From the NCBI RefSeq assembly GCF_021390535.1, contig NZ_JAJUXG010000001.1:496001-560000 (forward strand): a stretch of DNA of 64,000 nt, read 5' to 3'. The stretch is from Dyadobacter sp. CY312. Its GTDB lineage: Bacteria; Bacteroidota; Bacteroidia; Cytophagales; Spirosomataceae. Positions 32,884 to 39,671 of the stretch are shown here, piece by piece. Position 1 is the stretch's first letter; each line of letters starts with the position of its first letter. Position numbers and translations under genes: made by a program. The notes beneath the pieces were generated by a model, which was given only the letters and a program-made list of their open reading frames with translations, was not told where the DNA came from and ran no database searches.

Positions 32884-32975
32884 TTTTCTAGATCATTATA
32901 CCACATAATAATTTTGGAGAAAATATAAACCAAACCTCCAATTATCACAATCGACCAAAACAAAACCTTTACCAT
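32880..32975 (-). CDS. 31-aa membrane mini-protein
   Basis: MVKVLFWSIVIIGGLVYIF span, then a short polar tail. Coupled to the 39-aa gene and placed 17 bp after the HD-domain gene. Confidence 0.6.
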   Translation of the reverse strand: MVKVLFWSIVIIGGLVYIFSKIIMWYNDLEK

Positions 32976-32992
32976 ATCGATTAGAAACAAAT

Positions 32993-33562
32993 TTACCTTT
33001 CAACAAGATTGTTTACTGCATTTTCTACCGTTTCCAAGCAGCGCTTATAAAGATCCGGGTTTCCCTTATCCATTTTATAGATTTTGGCTGAAATTTCTTG
33101 CAAGTAAACTTTTGCAAATCCAAGATCATACTGGACAATGGAACTGGTGTTATCAATAATGTCAGCGTACTTTACAGACTGAGCATTTGGTGTAATTCCA
33201 ATAAGTCGCTTCGCTTCCAGATTTTTCCTTGTGGCCCTGTTCAGTTCAGGGTACGTCTCGGATGTGTATTCATCTGTAAGGTGAGAGACATCTCGAACAA
33301 TCTTCATTCGGTCCTGCCAGTCATGATAACCATTATCCAAAAGGTATTCATCTAGCTCTTTTGACGTACACGGTGTATCTTCCAGCAAATCATGGCAAAG
33401 AGCAATCTCAATTCCCATTTCAATATCTGGATATCCACTTACAATTTCCGCAACAGACCAGAGGTGAGTCCAGTAAGGCAGATTCGTATACTTTCGTTTC
33501 TGTTCGCCGTGGGCGGCTTTCACGAAGTAAAAAAGCCTGGTTTGTCTGGATGATATTTTCAT
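32993..33562 (-). CDS. HD-domain hydrolase resembling (p)ppGpp hydrolases (Mesh1/SAH type)
   Basis: 189 aa. The HD-superfamily pattern is YWTHLWSVAEIV (His), CHDLLEDT (the HDxxEDT box typical of RelA/SpoT and Mesh1) and VKYADIIDNT (Asp). There is no synthetase, TGS or ACT domain, so it would only hydrolyse. A phage-encoded alarmone hydrolase could cancel stringent response or alarmone-based defence; the substrate is inference. Confidence 0.75.
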   Translation of the reverse strand: MKISSRQTRLFYFVKAAHGEQKRKYTNLPYWTHLWSVAEIVSGYPDIEMGIEIALCHDLLEDTPCTSKELDEYLLDNGYHDWQDRMKIVRDVSHLTDEYTSETYPELNRATRKNLEAKRLIGITPNAQSVKYADIIDNTSSIVQYDLGFAKVYLQEISAKIYKMDKGNPDLYKRCLETVENAVNNLVER

Positions 33563-33641
33563 AACAAATAAGTTACTTTTTTTAAAATAACCGTCCTAAT
33601 ACTTTAAGCAGACTTACTGCTGTATAGAAGGGTTTTCTGGG

Positions 33642-33673
33642 AATAGTGAATGCAGTTGCGTTCACTATTTTTG
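33642..33673. terminator. Hairpin at end of leftward operon
   Basis: A 9-bp perfect stem (33642-33650 with 33661-33669). The T-rich side lies on the plus strand, while the operon it ends runs leftward; direction is uncertain. Confidence 0.4.
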
Positions 33674-34003
33674 TTTTTCTGGATCCATATCATACCCCAT
33701 GCTTCTCGCTAAGTCAGCCAATTTAAATACAAAGTTGATAGATTCAACACCATTCCCCTTGGCTCGAATAAATCCTTCCTTGAATCTTTCATAATCCTTA
33801 TCATTGGCATCTTCACCCATAGCAATCATGGATTCATTATAGTAGTGGCGAAAGTGAACATCATTGTTCACCATTTCTGAGAATGGCTTCCTTTCTGGAT
33901 TGTATAACGCGTGAATTTGTTTCGCTACTTTAAGCCTACCTTCTTCTGAGATAGGAGCGTAACGAGTAAGCTCAACTATTTTTTCTATTTCTGGTGATAT
34001 CAT
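33665..34003 (-). CDS. Unknown phage protein
   Basis: 112 aa, helical, no signal (EGRLKVAKQIHALYNPERKPF). Last gene of the operon 39398-33665. Function unknown. Confidence 0.65.
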   Translation of the reverse strand: MISPEIEKIVELTRYAPISEEGRLKVAKQIHALYNPERKPFSEMVNNDVHFRHYYNESMIAMGEDANDKDYERFKEGFIRAKGNGVESINFVFKLADLARSMGYDMDPEKQK

Positions 34004-34005
34004 AT

Positions 34006-34293
34006 CTATTCGTAAATACTTGGTAAAACTGTAACAAATGGATCATCCGGAGCTGGCTTCACCTTTGATAAATGGCAACTGATTTCAATGGCACCATACT
34101 CATAGACCGTTTCGTATCCGAAAAATTGACAGACGCGCGCAGCCTGGGCCTCGTAATCTCCTTTCATTTCAGCTTTAAAGAATCCAGATTTACGAAGGGC
34201 AGTAAACGGGAAGTGCTCAATCATAAATCGTTTGAGGACGCCGGCTTTTTCTTTTTCCTCTTTCGTCATTTTTGAATTGAATTTCTCAGCCAT
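34006..34293 (-). CDS. Unknown phage protein
   Basis: 95 aa, basic N-terminus (KMTKEEKEKAGVLKRF). Overlaps the upstream gene by 28 bp. Function unknown. Confidence 0.65.
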   Translation of the reverse strand: MAEKFNSKMTKEEKEKAGVLKRFMIEHFPFTALRKSGFFKAEMKGDYEAQAARVCQFFGYETVYEYGAIEISCHLSKVKPAPDDPFVTVLPSIYE

Positions 34294-34457
34294 TCCAAAG
34301 TTTCCCTACCAAGGGTGGTTAATTCAGTATCCCATCCTCGATTGATCATTCCTATTTCATTAAGGGCAGTTAAGTAGCCGTTATCAGGAGCGGCTTCACT
34401 TCCTGTCCCTCCCTTCCGTATTGATTCCAATACATTGAATAGCACTTTCTTTTCCAT
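34266..34457 (-). CDS. Small unknown protein
   Basis: 63 aa with a winged-helix-like pattern (YLTALNEIGMINRGWDTELTTLGRETLEWL). Shares a base with the upstream stop. Function unknown. Confidence 0.6.
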   Translation of the reverse strand: MEKKVLFNVLESIRKGGTGSEAAPDNGYLTALNEIGMINRGWDTELTTLGRETLEWLRNSIQK

Positions 34458-34705
34458 CAGGACAATATAATTTCTGTTTTGATTATGGAATCTTTGTTAA
34501 TAGTTGGAACCGGATATGGTCCAATGCTTCTATCAAGATCAAAAGTCGCATTCTCGGCAGCCCGATTCAGGTGTTTAATGATCGCCTCCCTGGTGTAAGC
34601 CTTTACACAGGACTTAATTTCCAATTCGGTTAATCGTGGCAAGATGTAATCCATATCATCCTCGGTGCCGTATTTCGCTTGCAGGTGTTGTAAGAATGTT
34701 CTCAT
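34457..34705 (-). CDS. Unknown protein, paralogue of the next upstream gene
   Basis: 82 aa. The C-terminal half (HLNRAAENATFDLD...SIIKTEIIL) matches the pattern of the 85-aa product at 34702-34959, so the two arose by duplication. Function unknown. Confidence 0.65.
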   Translation of the reverse strand: MRTFLQHLQAKYGTEDDMDYILPRLTELEIKSCVKAYTREAIIKHLNRAAENATFDLDRSIGPYPVPTINKDSIIKTEIILS

Positions 34706-34959
34706 GGTAAAATGATTTCAGTGTTTAAAATTGATTGTCTATCTACAATAGCACCTTCGATAATCTTACCGAACGGATAATCATTATTCGTTTCGAACTC
34801 TACTTCTGCATTCTCCGCAGCCAGATTTAAAGCGTCTTGAGCGACTTCTCTCCCATACTGTTCTATCTCAGATTTTAGATTACTGTTGATCTCTAACGCT
34901 ATTGGTCCGTTGCCAAATGGAGGTGCATATTTATAAGCTATTTGTCTCGCTGTTTTCAT
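34702..34959 (-). CDS. Unknown protein, paralogue of 34457-34705
   Basis: 85 aa from the ATG at 34959, chosen because it overlaps the upstream stop (ATGA). Shares NLAAENAEVEFE and SILNTEIIL with its neighbour. Function unknown. Confidence 0.65.
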   Translation of the reverse strand: MKTARQIAYKYAPPFGNGPIALEINSNLKSEIEQYGREVAQDALNLAAENAEVEFETNNDYPFGKIIEGAIVDRQSILNTEIILP

Positions 34960-35219
34960 GGTAGCTGTTGATAGCAATGAGTGTGAACAAATAATATATC
35001 CTCGTTTGATAATTCCAGGACAGTGCAGGTTTTATAAACCAATGGATGACAAGTATCTGATTTCCGTTCCCTTTTATTTACCAATTCTCCGCATAACTCA
35101 CATTTGTAGTCAAGGATATCGGCCATAGCAATCTTAAACAAAGGGAAATTATTCACAGCATTGACAATCTCAACTTTCTCCTTAACCTTGACCGTCTTTT
35201 CAATTTCTATTGTTTTCAT
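34956..35219 (-). CDS. Small protein with Cys/His metal motif
   Basis: 87 aa. CELCGELVNKRERKSDTCH and a later HTHC suggest a treble-clef or ribbon zinc site. First of a run of three Cys-rich small genes. Function unknown. Confidence 0.65.
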   Translation of the reverse strand: MKTIEIEKTVKVKEKVEIVNAVNNFPLFKIAMADILDYKCELCGELVNKRERKSDTCHPLVYKTCTVLELSNEDILFVHTHCYQQLP

Positions 35220-35377
35220 ACATCAATAAAGGATTTACAGCATGGACATTCTATGTACAATTCGTTTCTGCCAGACTTTGTATCAAAAATTGTATACTCC
35301 AATTCAGCCTTGCATTTCCAACAAGTGGTAATCTTCGGTTTTTCTCCATCGAGTTTTCCTTCTTTAATGATTTTCAT
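35216..35377 (-). CDS. Zinc-ribbon mini-protein
   Basis: 53 aa from the ATG at 35377 (MKIIKEGKLDGEKP). Ligands CWKC and CPCC; ends FIDV. Closely related to the neighbouring 60-aa protein (RVIEEGK, CSQC, CPGC, FIDV). Phage zinc ribbons of this size often act as transcription or translation regulators. Confidence 0.7.
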   Translation of the reverse strand: MKIIKEGKLDGEKPKITTCWKCKAELEYTIFDTKSGRNELYIECPCCKSFIDV

Positions 35378-35388
35378 GGTAATGTTGT

Positions 35389-35571
35389 TTAATGATAACC
35401 GGTAAATGGCGGAGTGACATCTATGAACGTTTTGCATCCCGGACAAACCACGTACTTACCATCCCGATCGGATTGCACATCCGCAGGAGTGTAGGCAAAT
35501 CTCGTCTTGCACTGTGAGCACCTTTTCTTGGTTTCCTTTTCTGGTATTTTACCTTCTTCAATTACTCTCAT
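35389..35571 (-). CDS. Zinc-ribbon mini-protein, paralogue
   Basis: 60 aa with ligand pairs CSQC and CPGC. Same layout as the 53-aa protein at 35216, showing tandem duplication. Confidence 0.7.
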   Translation of the reverse strand: MRVIEEGKIPEKETKKRCSQCKTRFAYTPADVQSDRDGKYVVCPGCKTFIDVTPPFTGYH

Positions 35572-35581
35572 GGTTTCGGTT

Positions 35582-35746
35582 TTATATTGAGTTGATCAAT
35601 TCTTCCTGCACCGTGGGCCAGTGCTCCGTACCGTCCAGCGTTCTATGCGCTTTCCTGATCCACTTTCCATTTTCAAAAACCTGAATCTGGGCGGTCTTTC
35701 CCTCTTTGGAGATTCTGGTTGTAGAGTTTATTTTGATTATTGGCAT
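35582..35746 (-). CDS. Small unknown protein
   Basis: 54 aa (MPIIKINSTTRISKEGKTAQ), a beta-strand then helix pattern. Fits exactly between two operon genes. Function unknown. Confidence 0.6.
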   Translation of the reverse strand: MPIIKINSTTRISKEGKTAQIQVFENGKWIRKAHRTLDGTEHWPTVQEELINSI

Positions 35747-35757
35747 GGTGTCAGGAT

Positions 35758-36072
35758 TTATTCGACAATAGTGGGTACACCTTCAACAGCTTCGTATATT
35801 TCACCAGCATTGAGCCTTTGTATGAATGCCAAGACCCTGGTCACCATTTCAGCATCCTTACAAGCAAGCAACTTATCAGCTAATGTGGTAATAGTGTTTT
35901 TGCAGGAAAGGAAGGATTGATACTCGTCTTTTGATAAGCGGTTGATCAATGTCTGGTTCAGCTTGCGAACGTGCGATCTGACTTCAATTCGTAGGTTTAC
36001 ATCCCGGAGAATAAGGCAACCAATCTCGGATAGTAATATCTCCTTAGCAATTTCTTTCTCGTTTGACTTCAT
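35758..36072 (-). CDS. Unknown phage protein
   Basis: 104 aa from the ATG at 36072; an upstream GTG at 36123 is less likely. Helical, basic/acidic mix. Function unknown. Confidence 0.6.
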   Translation of the reverse strand: MKSNEKEIAKEILLSEIGCLILRDVNLRIEVRSHVRKLNQTLINRLSKDEYQSFLSCKNTITTLADKLLACKDAEMVTRVLAFIQRLNAGEIYEAVEGVPTIVE

Positions 36073-36138
36073 GTTTGAAAATGTGTTTAAGGTGCCTCCT
36101 GTTATTCCTATTTTTTTGTGCACGATTTGTCAATTAAA

Positions 36139-36381
36139 TCACCATGAAATTAAATCTCCTTTATATGATAGGTAAGGATTGGTTACATTTCGTTTCTCGG
36201 TTTTGTAACCCATTTCAGATAACTTGTTAATAGTATCCGGTGTCAGTGATTCACGAGAATCGATAGACAAATAGCCATGATTAACTGCATTTCCTATTCG
36301 CTCCATTAATCTTTCCAATTGACCACCTTCGATAAACTTGATTGTTTCTTCTGATTTTTCCCTTGCTTCCTGTGCTGTCAT
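36139..36381 (-). CDS. Unknown phage protein
   Basis: 80 aa, helical N-terminus (MTAQEAREKSEETIKFIEG). Operon member. Function unknown. Confidence 0.6.
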   Translation of the reverse strand: MTAQEAREKSEETIKFIEGGQLERLMERIGNAVNHGYLSIDSRESLTPDTINKLSEMGYKTEKRNVTNPYLSYKGDLISW

Positions 36382-36399
36382 GATTTCTATGGTTTTAGT

Positions 36400-36804
36400 T
36401 TATTTAGTGTACTCAACTACTCCTGTGGGTAATTCCGGCATAACGGCTCGTTTAGAGAAATCCCAGCTGCTACATTCCTTTGGCATGATCTCTTCACCTT
36501 CAAAGGTTTCGGGATATTTATCCACCAATCCTTTTCTTTCGGCGCTTACTGGATACAACCGCTGCTGCTTGGAGAGGCAGAAAAAACCTCGCTTCTTTCT
36601 GATTATCGGCTCCCCATTATAATCTGTGTATTCAGATTCAATTTCCTTCTCAACCTCTTTCAGAAAAACACAGCATCCACAAGCAAATTCATTTTGTGGA
36701 TTGGATCCGCATCGGTGCTCATGCCTTGCAGTTGCAGCTTCCGTACAGTATTCTTTCCGGCAGAAGTCGCATCGGTACCGGGTTTGATTAATTAGCTTCT
36801 TCAT
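36400..36804 (-). CDS. Cys-rich zinc-finger protein
   Basis: 134 aa. An N-terminal C2H2-like finger (CDFCRKEYCTEAATARHEHRC) is followed by FACGCC and FFCLSKQ, giving a second possible metal site. Function unknown. Confidence 0.7.
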   Translation of the reverse strand: MKKLINQTRYRCDFCRKEYCTEAATARHEHRCGSNPQNEFACGCCVFLKEVEKEIESEYTDYNGEPIIRKKRGFFCLSKQQRLYPVSAERKGLVDKYPETFEGEEIMPKECSSWDFSKRAVMPELPTGVVEYTK

Positions 36805-36807
36805 GCG

Positions 36808-37488
36808 TTAGATTTTAACAGGGTAAGTAATATCCTGACTGAAAACTTCTTCCAGCACATCGGTAGGATAGGAGCCAACTACACCAAACCTTGGATCTTC
36901 AATTCTGTCTGGTGTTATACCTCGCTTCTTACAAATAACTGAGGCTTTACGACCAAGTGAAGTAGCCAGCTTTAACCCAACTGGAATTTTATGAAGCGAA
37001 GCGTATCCAGCAATTGTGAAAAAAGAAGGACGTTGTTTGTTTTGAGCTTCAAGAATTTCAATTTTCGACTCAACTTTATCGAAACGTGTTTCGGTAGCTT
37101 TCATCAAATCAAGCTGCATTTGAAGAAAATCAAGCGGGCTCAAAGGTTTTTGGATGCTAACATTACCGGTTTTTAGTAATTCAGCGATTCGCTCGTCACA
37201 CCAAAGTTCAAAATCAACATCCAGCCATTGAGCCAGTTTTAGAATCAAGCGTTCGTGAATCCAAGTACCTTGTACATCACCTCCCGTTTTTGTTGTAACT
37301 AACTCAATATCAGCGTTACCATTTTTTCTGGTAACGGCCTCCATGTAACGTTTTGTACCGGCAAGGTTTAACCAGTCATTTGGGCGCTTCCCGAATGCCT
37401 GACACATTGCCGTAGCATTGGCCATAACCTTACCATCAATCACCTCGAATTGAATTGATCTTTCTTCGTATTTGAATATTTGTATCAT
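36808..37488 (-). CDS. KilA-N domain protein
   Basis: 226 aa. N-terminal KilA-N (KVMANATAMCQAFGKRPNDWLNL ... GTWIHERLILKLAQWLDVDFELW split by a variable loop), a coiled-coil linker (ATETRFDKVESKIEILEAQ) and a C-terminal DNA-binding-like region (PVGLKLATSLGRKASVICKKRG). Typical of phage antirepressor or regulator proteins. Confidence 0.85.
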   Translation of the reverse strand: MIQIFKYEERSIQFEVIDGKVMANATAMCQAFGKRPNDWLNLAGTKRYMEAVTRKNGNADIELVTTKTGGDVQGTWIHERLILKLAQWLDVDFELWCDERIAELLKTGNVSIQKPLSPLDFLQMQLDLMKATETRFDKVESKIEILEAQNKQRPSFFTIAGYASLHKIPVGLKLATSLGRKASVICKKRGITPDRIEDPRFGVVGSYPTDVLEEVFSQDITYPVKI

Positions 37489-37697
37489 AGTTTCTTTGCC
37501 TGATTATTAAACCACATTTCTAGTTCAGCGAAGACTGCAAGTTTCCCGCAGATCATTGCTCTTAGTTCCTTGTCGTCCTTATCTGCTTTGTCCAGTTCTC
37601 GGACAGCTACACTCCGCATATGAGTGAAGTGCTTGTAAATCCTATCTGAGGTTGGTAGTTTCATAATCAGTAGCTTTTCTGAATGTGGTAGTTTCAT
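37485..37697 (-). CDS. Small helical protein
   Basis: 70 aa; the start overlaps the upstream stop (TAATG). The N-terminus repeats MKLP twice, so translation could begin at either Met (37697 or 37664). Function unknown. Confidence 0.6.
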   Translation of the reverse strand: MKLPHSEKLLIMKLPTSDRIYKHFTHMRSVAVRELDKADKDDKELRAMICGKLAVFAELEMWFNNQAKKL

Positions 37698-38200
37698 TAT
37701 TTCAATTTTATCCAGCCGGCGCTTTCCAATTCGTCTACTGAATATCCCAAAAAATGGATGGCTATACCGATTGATCGGAGGTAATCGGTTGATTCAAATT
37801 GCCCAGGAGTGTAATAGTTTATTCTTCCCGCTCCTCCTAAATAGTAATCAACAAATCCAACCCCGTCACTATCAATTTGAACGATGTACCTAGGATGGCC
37901 TTTCACAATCAATTCAATATCGAACTTTCTCTTTTTATTGATCTGGTAGTCAATTTCAGATGTCTTATAATGCCTATTGTGTCTTTTGCAGACAATTTTC
38001 GCAACCTCAATGGCCTCTTCGTCGCTGATCTGTGAAAGTGGCCGAAGCAACAAGTAATCATTCGCGTCAACTCCTTCTGTGAATCGACGGCCATTTACAA
38101 CTGAATTACAAAAGAGACTGTTATCGTTTCGCCAAACATCTTGCCCGAAATACAGAGCGATGAATTTTGCTTTTAGTTCTAAGGTGAGTTCTGGTTTCAT
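37697..38200 (-). CDS. Conserved unknown phage protein
   Basis: 167 aa from the ATG at 38200. LKAKFIALYFGQDV near the start, LLRPLSQISDEEAI, and the end STDYLRSIGIAIHFLGYSV are the pattern of a widespread Bacteroidota phage/ICE protein without known function. Confidence 0.7.
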   Translation of the reverse strand: MKPELTLELKAKFIALYFGQDVWRNDNSLFCNSVVNGRRFTEGVDANDYLLLRPLSQISDEEAIEVAKIVCKRHNRHYKTSEIDYQINKKRKFDIELIVKGHPRYIVQIDSDGVGFVDYYLGGAGRINYYTPGQFESTDYLRSIGIAIHFLGYSVDELESAGWIKLK

Positions 38201-38202
38201 AA

Positions 38203-38604
38203 TCAATACACTATTTTGACTGGGGCTACCTTCCGTGGACGTTTTGGCTTTACAGCTAGATCCGGAGCGATTTGACCTGCAACTATTTGATCGTGTCGTT
38301 CCAGAAACTTTTTAGCTTTATTCTTCCTGCCAATTTTCAGATAGGAAAGAAACAGAGGACTTTTACAGTGACGGATTGGATCAATCCAGATGTACTTGTC
38401 TGCCAGGTATCGGCCGTAGGAAGCCAGATTGATAATTTTCAGATCATTATCCTCTGACTTTTTATCAAACCGCGGGCTTTCATGGGAATAGAATACATTC
38501 TCGCGGTTTGGAAACTCATATAGAACCTCCTCTGACTCATAGTGGCCAAATGCTTTTGTGATTAAGATTTTCCTTACAATTCTGTTTTTAAGTGCGTTGT
38601 TCAT
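38203..38604 (-). CDS. Unknown phage protein
   Basis: 133 aa from the ATG at 38604, which overlaps the stop of the upstream gene (ATGA). Basic C-terminus (VKPKRPRKVAPVK). Function unknown. Confidence 0.65.
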   Translation of the reverse strand: MNNALKNRIVRKILITKAFGHYESEEVLYEFPNRENVFYSHESPRFDKKSEDNDLKIINLASYGRYLADKYIWIDPIRHCKSPLFLSYLKIGRKNKAKKFLERHDQIVAGQIAPDLAVKPKRPRKVAPVKIVY

Positions 38605-39398
38605 ACGATGCATGGTTTATGGAACAGAATACCGGAGGTATTCTTCCGAGCTTGTTTTGATGATTTTATTCTGGATGGCTTAATAATAAATTCTTCCCCA
38701 TAGACTGTCTTTTCAAGCCTTATTGAGATCTCACTTATAACTAACTTACCTCTATGCACGAAATGCTTTCCTTTCAGGCTTTGAATCTTCTCCTGAACTT
38801 CATTCATCTGCATAGCTTCTTCGGCATCTGGATACACGAATAGATTGTATTGGTAATCCGAAACCGTCTGTCGTTTTCTGTATTTGGAAAGAGTGGACAT
38901 AGATAGTCCGGTCAATGCTTTTCCATACGCCAAACTCACTCTGAGATCGAATCCTCCGTCTATTAGATTCAGTTGTGACTTGTTGTACTTCGTGTTCTTC
39001 CGTGCTGACTGCCTGTGTTTCCTATTTCTGGAAATAATAATCTCTGCAAGCAGACTTCGGAACGACGCAATGTTTCGCCAGCTGTAAGCCAGGAGAACTT
39101 CGTCCGAAATCTGATATATGTATTCAGTGGTGTAACCGTCGAATTGGCTCCGCTGAGTGCAAATCTTGTATTTGTCAATTCCAACCTTCTCAACATACTT
39201 CCCCAGGATCATTTTTATCAAATGAGTGCGAGCTGTACGCTTGTTGAGGTTTGCCACATCCATGAACATCTGCTCAGTGAAAGTGCCGGCTCTTTTCCGG
39301 GCCACGGTTCTCACCTTCAAGAAACTTAGAAAGTACATTCCCTTATCCGGCGCTTCAAGCGCTTTCAATGCAAGGGATATGTAGATGTTAGATTTCAT
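38601..39398 (-). CDS. Helix-turn-helix phage protein, first gene of operon
   Basis: 265 aa from the ATG at 39398. An HTH-like segment is MDVANLNKRTARTHLIKMI (about 45-65), with a second one near LTGLSMSTLSKYRKRQ. Basic overall. It lies opposite the late promoter, so it may regulate early and late transcription; this is inference. Confidence 0.6.
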   Translation of the reverse strand: MKSNIYISLALKALEAPDKGMYFLSFLKVRTVARKRAGTFTEQMFMDVANLNKRTARTHLIKMILGKYVEKVGIDKYKICTQRSQFDGYTTEYIYQISDEVLLAYSWRNIASFRSLLAEIIISRNRKHRQSARKNTKYNKSQLNLIDGGFDLRVSLAYGKALTGLSMSTLSKYRKRQTVSDYQYNLFVYPDAEEAMQMNEVQEKIQSLKGKHFVHRGKLVISEISIRLEKTVYGEEFIIKPSRIKSSKQARKNTSGILFHKPCIV

Positions 39399-39497
39399 AG
39401 AACATAAAAAAGCCAACCACTTTTTCAAATGATCGGCTTAAACAAGTTCTGATTGATATGACGAAAAACCAGATATTGAAAAAAGGCCGAAATAAAT

Positions 39498-39554
39498 TGG
39501 TGACGCAATCTAAAACGACCTTCAAAGAAGATTTCAAATACTACTGCGTCACCA
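39498..39554. promoter_or_regulatory. Inverted repeat upstream of late promoter
   Basis: TGGTGACGCA (39498-39507) and its reverse complement (39545-39554) are perfect 10-bp arms separated by 37 bp, between the divergent HTH gene and the late operon. Likely operator half-sites for a dimer or a looping repressor/activator. Confidence 0.55.
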
Positions 39555-39574
39555 TTAACATTTGAAATTGAACG

Positions 39575-39605
39575 TGACAAACGTAGCAAGTAAACTTTAC
39601 ATTTG
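39575..39605 (+). promoter_or_regulatory. Late-operon promoter
   Basis: TGAC (39575-39578), 19-nt spacer, perfect TAnnTTTG as TACATTTG (39598-39605). First gene starts 66 nt downstream. It would drive the structural genes. Confidence 0.6.
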
Positions 39606-39671
39606 CAAGTTACATGTAGTTTTTTGTGTTCATTTTTATTAATATTGTCTTGGCATACATGGCATTATATA

